In this document: positions 30,257 to 36,590 of the stretch, in pieces
Numbering within the stretch: position 1 is the first letter of the stretch
How the letters are laid out: each line of letters begins with the position of its first letter
Source: JBBQWT01 sp038210375
Lineage (GTDB): Bacteria; Acidobacteriota; Terriglobia; Terriglobales; Acidobacteriaceae
Direction of reading: 5' to 3'
Length of the DNA stretch: 36,590 nt
NCBI GenBank assembly: GCA_038210375.1
Contig: JBBQWT010000029.1
Span: 1 to 36,590 of the forward strand
The notes under the pieces: model-generated
The model's database searches: none
Told to the model about the DNA's origin: nothing
The model's input: the letters and a program-made list of their open reading frames with translations, nothing else
Translations under genes and position numbers: made by a program

Positions 30257-33082
30257 ATGAACCGGGATTTCCAAGTCCGCTCTTCTGCCATCCTGCTGTC
30301 TCTTTTCTCACTGGCCGCGCTGGTGTTTGCGTGGCTGAACTTCCAGAAAGAACGACAGATTCCCACCCCGTATGACGGCGTCTTCTGGGTGGAATCGGGC
30401 GAGCATCTTCGCGCGCAAAGGGTCGATCCCGAAGGCCCGGCGGAGCACGCCGGCATCAAGACCGGCGACGAGTTGATCGAGATCAACTCCCAGGCGGTGG
30501 TCAACGATGCCGCACTGACCCGCCAGCTCTACCGCACCGGAATCTGGTCGAAGGCCAGCTACCTGGTGCAGCGCCAGCATGTGACCTTGACCGTCCCGGT
30601 GATCCTGGCGCCGGCCGACAAATCGCCCAATATCGGGCTGCGCCTCATTGCGCTGATCTACCTCGGCATCGGCGTCTATGTTCTGCTCCGGCGCTGGACT
30701 GCGCCCAAGGCCACCCATTTTTATCTTTTCTGCCTGGTCTCGTTCGTTTTCTACTCCTTCAAATACACCGGCAAGTTCAATCTCTTCGACTGGACCATCT
30801 ACTGGTGCAACCTGGTCGCGGGATTGCTGCAGCCGGCGCTCTTTCTGCACTTCTCGCTGACCTTCCCTTCCACCAAGGCGTTCGCGCAGCGGCATCGCTG
30901 GCTGGTGCCGGTGGTGTATGTACCCGCGGCGGTTCTGCTGGGGGTGCAGCTGGCGGCGTTTCGCTGGTGGGCGGCGACGGAGTTGCTGCGTTTCAACCTC
31001 GACCGTATCCAGTTGTTTTACATGACGGTATTTTTTGCCGGCGCGGCTGCCGTGCTGTGGCATAGCTACCGCCATGCCGACAACCCCATCCTGCGGCAGC
31101 AAATGCGATGGGTCACCCGCGGCACTATCCTGGCGATCGCGCCCTATACATTGTTTTATGTGGTTCCCTTCATCTACGGCGCGCTACCCAGCACGCTGAT
31201 GAAGGCCTCGGTGCTGTCGCTGATTTTCCTGCCCTTGACCTTTGGCTACGCCATCGTGCGCTACCGGCTGATGGATGTGGACATCATCTTCAAGCGCGGC
31301 ATGACCTATACCCTGGCCACCAGCGCCATCGTGGGCATGTACTTCCTGGTGGTGGCCATCACCGCCGAAGTGGTGCACACGCGCATGCCCAGCGCGGGGC
31401 CGGCGGGCTTGATCGTCGCCATCATCATTACTTCCCTGCTGTTTGAGCCGGTCAAGAAGCTGATTCAGGACCGCGTGGACCGCCTGTTCTATCACAACCG
31501 CTACGACTATCGGCGCACCTTGATCGGCTTTGGCCGCGACCTCAGCGCCGAACCTGACCTGGAGACCATGTTGAGCTCGGTGGTCGACCGCCTGTCACGC
31601 ACCCTGCTGGTGGACCGCATCGCCATCTTTCTGGCGCATGGTGACCAGGAACATTTCAACATGGCACGATCGTTTGGCCTGGCGGCGGGCGCCGGACCGT
31701 TTGATTTTTCTTTTATTACCAACGAACGCCCGGGCGGGCCCGATGGGCACGTATTTTTCGACAACCCGCGGCAGGCGGTACGGCAATCCGCCGAAGCGCT
31801 GGCCACCATCTCTCACCTCGACCTCAACTATTTCATTCCCTGCCGGGTGCAGAACCGCACCATCGCCATCCTGGGACTGGGCAAGACCAAGGACGGCGAG
31901 TTCCTATCCAGTGACGACGTGGAACTGCTGGAAACCCTGGCGGGTTACATCGGCATCGCCATTCAGAACGGCCTGCTGTACGCCTCGCTGGAACAAAAAC
32001 TCGTGGAGTACGAGCGCCTCAAGGATTTCAACGAGAACATCGTGGAATCGATCAACGTCGGGGTGCTGGCGGTGGATCTCGAAGACCGCATCGAGTCGTG
32101 GAACTCGCAGATGGAAGTGATGTACGCCACGCCGCGGGCGCTGGCGCTCGACCGCTCGCTCAGCCAGATTTTTCCGCCGGCGTTCATGGACGCGTTTTAC
32201 CGGGTGCGGCAGAACCCCGGCATCCACAACTTGTACAAATTCCGCCTGGGCTCCCCTTCAGGCGAGACCCGCATTGCCAACATTGCCATCGCGCCGCTGG
32301 TGACCCGCAACTTCCAGGTCATCGGCCGGCTCATCATCGTGGATGACATCACCGAACGCCTGGAGCTGGAATCGCAGCTCAGCCAGGCGGAAAAAATGTC
32401 GTCCATCGGCTTGCTGGCGGCGGGTGTGGCGCATGAGGTGAACACGCCGCTGGCGGTCATTTCATCGTACGCGCAGATGCTGGCCAAGCGGGTGCAGAAC
32501 GATCCCAAGCAGGCGGAAATACTGGCCAAGATTACCGGCCAGACTTTTCGCGCGTCCGAGATCGTAAACAACCTGCTCAATTTCTCGCGCACCAGCGGGG
32601 TGGAATTCAACCAGGTGGACCTGAACCACGTGCTCAGCGACACCCTGGCGCTGCTGGAACACCAGCTCAAGATCGCGCGGGTGAAAGTGCAGGAAGAGCT
32701 GGCGCCGGACCTGCCGCCGATTTTCGGCAGCGCCAACAAATTACAGCAGGTATTCCTTAACTTGTTCCTCAACGCCCGCGACGCCATGCCCGGCGGCGGC
32801 ACGCTCAAGGTGAGCACCACCAACGGCGACGGCGTCAATGTCACCATCACCGACACCGGCAGCGGCATCGCGCAGGAACATATCGCGCGCATCTACGATC
32901 CGTTCTTCACCACCAAATCGGGTGGCCAGGGCGGGCAGCGGCGCGGCACCGGCCTGGGCCTGTCGGTTTCCTACGGCATCATCCAGGAACATGCCGGCAA
33001 GATCCAGGTCAACAGCCGCCCGGGAGAAGGCACGACGTTCTCGCTGGCTTTCCCATCCCACGGAAAGGCAATGCATGTCTGA
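30257..33082 (+). CDS. Hybrid-input sensor histidine kinase (PDZ, multi-TM, GAF, PAS, NtrB-like kinase)
   Basis: Membrane sensor kinase, 941 aa from ATG 30257. TM1 is at about residues 9-27. A periplasmic PDZ-like domain (about 38-110; VDPEGPAEHAGIKTGDELIE) follows, then a run of about eight membrane segments to ~390. The cytoplasmic part holds GAF (~425-580), PAS (~591-700), HisKA with the phospho-acceptor His726 in GVAHEVNTPLAV, and the ATPase domain (~825-935; FLNARDAMPGGG, DTGSGIAQEHIARIYDPFFT, RGTGLGLSVSYGI). Kinase motifs resemble NtrB/AtoS. The start was chosen from the sigma54 element; an upstream in-frame TTG and ATG are possible but lie before the predicted transcript. Its stop overlaps the regulator start by 8 bp. 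The signal is unknown; the PDZ suggests a periplasmic peptide or envelope cue. Confidence 0.9.
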   Translation: MNRDFQVRSSAILLSLFSLAALVFAWLNFQKERQIPTPYDGVFWVESGEHLRAQRVDPEGPAEHAGIKTGDELIEINSQAVVNDAALTRQLYRTGIWSKASYLVQRQHVTLTVPVILAPADKSPNIGLRLIALIYLGIGVYVLLRRWTAPKATHFYLFCLVSFVFYSFKYTGKFNLFDWTIYWCNLVAGLLQPALFLHFSLTFPSTKAFAQRHRWLVPVVYVPAAVLLGVQLAAFRWWAATELLRFNLDRIQLFYMTVFFAGAAAVLWHSYRHADNPILRQQMRWVTRGTILAIAPYTLFYVVPFIYGALPSTLMKASVLSLIFLPLTFGYAIVRYRLMDVDIIFKRGMTYTLATSAIVGMYFLVVAITAEVVHTRMPSAGPAGLIVAIIITSLLFEPVKKLIQDRVDRLFYHNRYDYRRTLIGFGRDLSAEPDLETMLSSVVDRLSRTLLVDRIAIFLAHGDQEHFNMARSFGLAAGAGPFDFSFITNERPGGPDGHVFFDNPRQAVRQSAEALATISHLDLNYFIPCRVQNRTIAILGLGKTKDGEFLSSDDVELLETLAGYIGIAIQNGLLYASLEQKLVEYERLKDFNENIVESINVGVLAVDLEDRIESWNSQMEVMYATPRALALDRSLSQIFPPAFMDAFYRVRQNPGIHNLYKFRLGSPSGETRIANIAIAPLVTRNFQVIGRLIIVDDITERLELESQLSQAEKMSSIGLLAAGVAHEVNTPLAVISSYAQMLAKRVQNDPKQAEILAKITGQTFRASEIVNNLLNFSRTSGVEFNQVDLNHVLSDTLALLEHQLKIARVKVQEELAPDLPPIFGSANKLQQVFLNLFLNARDAMPGGGTLKVSTTNGDGVNVTITDTGSGIAQEHIARIYDPFFTTKSGGQGGQRRGTGLGLSVSYGIIQEHAGKIQVNSRPGEGTTFSLAFPSHGKAMHV

Positions 33083-34499
33083 GACCGCCACCATCACTCC
33101 GGCGTTGCCCAAAGGGGAGACCACGGCGAGCTCCATCCTGATCATCGATGATGAGCCGGGGATTTGCGAATCTCTGCAGGTGCTGCTCGAGCTCGAAGGC
33201 TACCAGGTGGAGACGGCGGGCACGGCGGCGGAAGGCAGCGTCCGTCTGGCCACCCGGCCCTTCGACCTGGTGCTGCTTGATTTTGCGCTGCCCGATCGCA
33301 ACGGGCTCGAAGTGCTGAGCGACATTCGCGAGCGCGACCCGGCCCAGTCCGTCATCATGATCACCGCTTACGGCACCGTGGAGAACGCGGTGCGCGCGGT
33401 GCAGAGCGGCGCCAACAACTTCATCCAGAAACCGTGGGACAACGAGAAACTGCTGGCCGACGTGCGCGCCGCCGTGACCGGGCAGCGGGTGGAGCGGGAA
33501 AACATTCAGCTCAAGCGCGCCATGAAGCAGCGCTATTCGTTCGAGAACATCATCGGCAAGAGCGAAGCCATGCTGCGCATCTTTGACCTGGTGGCGCAGG
33601 TGGCGTCGAGCCGTTCCACCATCCTGGTGCAGGGCGAAAGCGGCACCGGCAAGGAACTGATCGCCAAGGCGATCCACGCCCACTCGCCGCGCAGAGACCG
33701 CGCGTTCGTGCCCATCAACACCGGCTCGCTGCCTTCCGACCTGCTGGAATCATCGCTGTTCGGGCACGTGAAAGGCGCCTTCACCAGCGCCATCTCGGCC
33801 AAGAAGGGCCTGTTCGAAGTCGCCGACAAAGGCACCCTGTTCCTCGACGAGATCGGCACCATGGGCATCGATACCCAGGCCAAGATTCTGCGGGTGCTGC
33901 AGGACCGGAAGTTCATGCACCTCGGCGGGGTCAACGAGATACAGGTGGATGTGCGCATCATCGCGGCCACCAACGTGGATTTGAAAGAGCTCGTCAGGGA
34001 AGGCCGTTTTCGCGAAGATCTTTTCTACCGCCTGAACGTCATCACCATCGATCTGCCGCCGCTGCGCAGCCGCAAGCTCGATATCCCGCTGCTGGTGGAC
34101 CATTTCCTGAAAAAATTCTGCGAGGAAAACGGCCGGGCGCGGCTGCATGTCTCGCCGGAAGCGATGCGTCCGCTGCTCGACTACGAATGGCCGGGCAATG
34201 TGCGCGAACTGGAAAACGTGATCGAGCGCGCGGTCGTGCTTTCCTCAGGCGACAGCGTCGGCCCCGACCTGATGCCGCACAACGTATTGGCCCAGGGAAA
34301 CGGCGCCCCCTATCACAATCCCGATGCTTCGCTGTTCGAGATTATGGAGCAATACGAACGGCGCATCATCATTGACGTGCTGGAAAAATCCCACTGGAAC
34401 CAGACCGAAGCGGCCGAGCGCTTCAAGATCCCACTGTCAACGCTCAATCAGAAGATCAAGCGGTTGAACGTTGAGTTGAAGAAGAAGAGCCGGGAGTAG
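33075..34499 (+). CDS. NtrC-family sigma54-dependent response regulator with GAFTSA variant
   Basis: Cytoplasmic transcription activator, 474 aa. Receiver domain (about 18-135): acidic pocket Asp25-Asp26, phospho-acceptor Asp69 and Lys119. AAA+ domain (about 155-390): Walker A GESGTGKE (187-194), Walker B GTLFLDEIG (253-261), and the sigma54-contact loop reads GAFTSA (234-239) instead of GAFTGA. A C-terminal Fis-type helix-turn-helix (NQTEAAERFKIPLSTLNQKI) follows. GGAAAGG is 6 nt before ATG 33075. The frame stays open upstream but that part lies within the kinase gene. It overlaps the kinase gene by 8 bp, so they form a cognate pair. It probably acts at the sigma54 promoter at 30.18 kb. Confidence 0.95.
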   Translation: MSETATITPALPKGETTASSILIIDDEPGICESLQVLLELEGYQVETAGTAAEGSVRLATRPFDLVLLDFALPDRNGLEVLSDIRERDPAQSVIMITAYGTVENAVRAVQSGANNFIQKPWDNEKLLADVRAAVTGQRVERENIQLKRAMKQRYSFENIIGKSEAMLRIFDLVAQVASSRSTILVQGESGTGKELIAKAIHAHSPRRDRAFVPINTGSLPSDLLESSLFGHVKGAFTSAISAKKGLFEVADKGTLFLDEIGTMGIDTQAKILRVLQDRKFMHLGGVNEIQVDVRIIAATNVDLKELVREGRFREDLFYRLNVITIDLPPLRSRKLDIPLLVDHFLKKFCEENGRARLHVSPEAMRPLLDYEWPGNVRELENVIERAVVLSSGDSVGPDLMPHNVLAQGNGAPYHNPDASLFEIMEQYERRIIIDVLEKSHWNQTEAAERFKIPLSTLNQKIKRLNVELKKKSRE

Positions 34500-34544
34500 G
34501 AACCTCTGACCTGGGCGAGGCGCTTCGTTTTGCATGTCCATCTG

Positions 34545-34573
34545 GGGACGGAGGTGCGCGTTTTATCCGTCCC
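34545..34573. other. Hairpin downstream of the NtrC-type regulator
   Basis: GGGACGGA (34545-34552) pairs perfectly with TCCGTCCC (34566-34573) around 13 nt, 45 bp after the regulator stop. No T-run follows, so it may be a 3'-end stabiliser or a rho-dependent stop region rather than an intrinsic terminator. GCGCGTTTTA in the loop and ACGCGTTTTA at 34589 are near-repeats. Confidence 0.45.
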
Positions 34574-34601
34574 TCGGGGCCAGAAGTACGCGTTTTACAT
34601 G

Positions 34602-34800
34602 AATTGTCATTCCGATCGCAGCCGAGGAACCTTTTTGTTTCCTGTGCGCAATCCGCGTGACCTGCCAGTCCGCACAATCAAAGTTACGCCGGTCAGGTTC
34701 TACGCGTAGCCTGCCTTTGACTCTTACCCGGCGAGAGCAAAATAAAACGCGAGGTCCTTCGCTCAAACAAGAAGCAAGAGCTCGCTCCAGGATGACAATT
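34602..34800. repeat. MITE-like 199-bp element with 11-bp terminal inverted repeats
   Basis: AATTGTCATTCC (34602-34613) and GGATGACAATT (34790-34800) are inverted ends (one base inserted in the left arm). The left end continues GATCGCAGCCGAGGAACC, a third repeat type. The right end is copy 2 of the 55-bp repeat (34744-34798). No transposase lies nearby. It occupies much of the 467-bp gap between the regulator and the BNR-repeat gene; no gene was found in the remainder (34801-34966). Confidence 0.55.
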
Positions 34801-34966
34801 GCATGGGGCGTGTTCGCTGATCGAACTTCTCTCACACAACTTCTCGGCATTTCGGCTCAAAAGCAAAAGAACAACGAGAAAAACTCTGCCCTTCGCTGAC
34901 CAATAGCAAGGGCTCGCCGCAATCGTGCTTTACCAACACTTCAACGCAGTCGCTGTTGCCCTTCGC

Positions 34967-36590
34967 CTATCTCTGCGCCTCGCCTCCTCCTCCGCTCGAC
35001 GGTTGCGTCAGAATGATGGGGTTGATGTTTTGCTGCATGATCATTTTCTGCAGCGCCGGCAGGTCGGTGGCTACCATGCCTGCCCACCTTGCCAGCAGAG
35101 CGTCGGTCTGGCCCTTTAATTTTTCGTACACCTTGTACGTCGGCTCGGTGGGGGATGAATCGGAATCTCCTCCGGCTATGGTGGACAGTACCGCCAGCTT
35201 GGCGTCCAGCTTCGCGGGATAGGCCAGTGAATCTTCATTGGCCTTGATCCTCATCTCCACCAGATCGTTCTCCACTGACAATATTTTCTTTTCGAATTCA
35301 TCGGCGGCGGACAGCAGCGGTTTTACTTCGGGACTGTCGCCCAGGCGCCGGTGCATGTCTTTCATCTGCTGGCGCAGGTCCTGCATCTGGTTGACCGCCT
35401 GGTAGAGCCGGGTGAGCTCGGCCTTGATGTCGTTTACGAAGGTGAACTGCTTTTCCAGGTCGGCGCGGCTGGTGTTAATCCTCGGGTCGCCCAGGATTTG
35501 CAGCGGGGCGGTGACGGTCTGGCCGTCGCTGGTGAGCTTTACCTGGTACGCGCCAGGCAAGGCCAGGGGGCCGCGCACGCCGCCCTTATATTCAAAGAGA
35601 TAGTAATTGGGAACGGTGGGCACGTTTTGGGTGCGCATGTCCCACACGAAACGGTTAAGCCCGGCGTCGGGCTCGATCTGTTTTTTGGGTTTTTCATCAT
35701 CAGGATCGAGTGGGCCATCCAGCGGATCGGTGGCCTTGCTGGAAAATTTCCTGATCAGATTTCCCGTGGGGTCGAGGATCTCGATATTAGTTTCACCCTT
35801 GGGCTTGGCTTTGAGGTAGTAGTAGATTGCGGCGCCGCCCGGGGGATTTTCGCCGACCAGCACCGGCTTGGGCGCGTCGTCAGCATTGTGCATGCGATAT
35901 GCCGGCGCCGGCGTGTAGAGATGCAGGCCCTCGTCGTCGATGCCCGCGTTGTACTGGCGCAGCGGGGTGAGGTCATGCAGTATCCAGAAGGCGCGCCCGT
36001 GAGTGGCCAGCACCAGGTCGTTGTTTTTTACCACCAGGTCATGCACCGGGACCACCGGCAGGTTTAGCTGCAAGGGGCGCCAGTGGCCGCCGTCATCAAA
36101 TGAAACAAACACTCCGGTTTCGGTGGCGGCGTAGAGCAGGCCGCGGCGCATGGGATCTTCGCGCACCGCGCGGGCAAACGTGATGGCGGGAATGCCGTTG
36201 GTGATCTTGCTCCAGGTGGCGCCAAAATCCGATGTCTTGTAGATGTAGGGCTGCAGGTCGTCCCACTGGTGACGGTCGGCGGCCACGTACGCGGTTCCGG
36301 CATCGTGCGGCGAAGCTTCGATCAAGCTGATGCGGCTCCACTCGGGAATGCCGTGCGGGGTTACGTTCTTCCACGTCTTGCCGCCGTCGCGGGTGAGCTG
36401 CACCAGGCCGTCGTCAGTTCCCACCCAGATCTGCCCGGCCTGCAGCGGTGACTCGGCCACGGAAAAAATGGTGTCGTAGTATTCGGTGCCGGTGTCATCT
36501 TTATTGATGGGGCCGCCGGAAACCTGCTGCTTGCTCTTATCGTTGCGGGTAAGGTCGGGGCTGATGGCCTCGAAGTGATTGCCGGCGTCG
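34967..36590 (-). CDS. BNR/Asp-box-repeat exported protein, sortilin-like (5' end outside window)
   Basis: Large protein whose start lies beyond the right edge; the frame is open from 36590 to the stop at 34967 (541 codons). Three Asp-box (BNR) motifs appear at the N-terminal side: TRDGGKTWKNV, TSDFGATWSKI and SFDDGGHWRPL, indicating a beta-propeller of the sortilin/VPS10 or sialidase type. It continues with NDLVLATHGRAFWILHDLTP and a C-terminal beta domain (YQVKLTSDGQTVTAPLQILG). A coiled-coil helical tail follows (~residues 395-500). This C-terminal design occurs in exported proteins annotated as glycosyl hydrolase; no catalytic residue proves such activity. The Ser/Gly-rich end is SSGGGGEAQR. 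Confidence 0.85.
   Translation of the reverse strand, partial: DAGNHFEAISPDLTRNDKSKQQVSGGPINKDDTGTEYYDTIFSVAESPLQAGQIWVGTDDGLVQLTRDGGKTWKNVTPHGIPEWSRISLIEASPHDAGTAYVAADRHQWDDLQPYIYKTSDFGATWSKITNGIPAITFARAVREDPMRRGLLYAATETGVFVSFDDGGHWRPLQLNLPVVPVHDLVVKNNDLVLATHGRAFWILHDLTPLRQYNAGIDDEGLHLYTPAPAYRMHNADDAPKPVLVGENPPGGAAIYYYLKAKPKGETNIEILDPTGNLIRKFSSKATDPLDGPLDPDDEKPKKQIEPDAGLNRFVWDMRTQNVPTVPNYYLFEYKGGVRGPLALPGAYQVKLTSDGQTVTAPLQILGDPRINTSRADLEKQFTFVNDIKAELTRLYQAVNQMQDLRQQMKDMHRRLGDSPEVKPLLSAADEFEKKILSVENDLVEMRIKANEDSLAYPAKLDAKLAVLSTIAGGDSDSSPTEPTYKVYEKLKGQTDALLARWAGMVATDLPALQKMIMQQNINPIILTQPSSGGGGEAQR

Noticed and set aside
34563..34850. Minus-strand 95-codon frame behind the NtrC-type regulator
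   Set aside because: It lies mainly within the MITE-like unit and is generated by the repeats; no ribosome site or domain.

Overview
The window is GC-rich chromosomal DNA from a Gram-negative (outer-membrane) bacterium. It carries a type IV pilus assembly operon with an outer-membrane secretin, an FtsX-free pilM-N-O-P-Q order, glycolate oxidase GlcDEF, an NtrC-type two-component pair, an ECF sigma cluster with exported partner proteins, a large BNR-repeat exported protein and short dispersed repeats beginning TGTCAT(T/C)C. From this combination I infer a member of Acidobacteriota (Terriglobia-like). No rRNA or other marker gene is present to prove it.

Layout. 1-5.6 kb, minus strand: a regulator-like HTH protein followed by pilM, pilN, pilO, pilP and pilQ (pilQ runs off the left edge), driven by a sigma70-type promoter near 5.74-5.77 kb. 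5.66-6.4 kb: a gene-free divergent region with several palindromes, a run of consecutive hairpins and a well-spaced promoter for hppA. 6.4-8.7 kb: a K+-independent type H+-pumping pyrophosphatase with a strong intrinsic terminator. 8.7-13.9 kb: small exported proteins, an MscS-type channel and an ECF sigma / membrane protein / exported protein cluster, with several copies of a ~50-bp hairpin repeat between genes. 13.98-17.9 kb, minus strand: beta-hydroxyacid dehydrogenase (glyoxylate reductase type), metallo-beta-lactamase-fold hydrolase, glycerate 2-kinase and an alpha/beta hydrolase. 18-22.3 kb, plus strand: M20-type metallopeptidase, a YyaL/DUF255 thioredoxin-fold protein and an unknown exported protein. 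22.3-28.8 kb, minus strand: DedA, DUF58, GlcD, GlcE, GlcF. 29-30 kb: another alpha/beta hydrolase. 30.2-34.5 kb, plus strand: a PDZ/multi-TM/GAF/PAS histidine kinase overlapping an NtrC-type regulator, preceded by a sigma54 -24/-12 element. 35 kb to the right edge, minus strand: a large BNR/sortilin-like exported protein, incomplete at its 5' end.

How the genes fit together. GlcDEF oxidises glycolate to glyoxylate. The reductase and glycerate 2-kinase 5-9 kb away could reduce glyoxylate or tartronate semialdehyde and feed glycerate to 2-phosphoglycerate, so the window holds most of a glycolate/glyoxylate salvage route but no visible carboligase. The kinase/regulator pair appears able to control its own transcription through sigma54, although the regulator has GAFTSA instead of GAFTGA. 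I found no CRISPR array, tRNA, rRNA, phage or transposase gene. The least explained parts are the repeat families, the hairpin run at 6.06-6.17 kb, the two-stem element at 13.0 kb and the exported proteins of unknown function. All motif and domain calls were made by eye.
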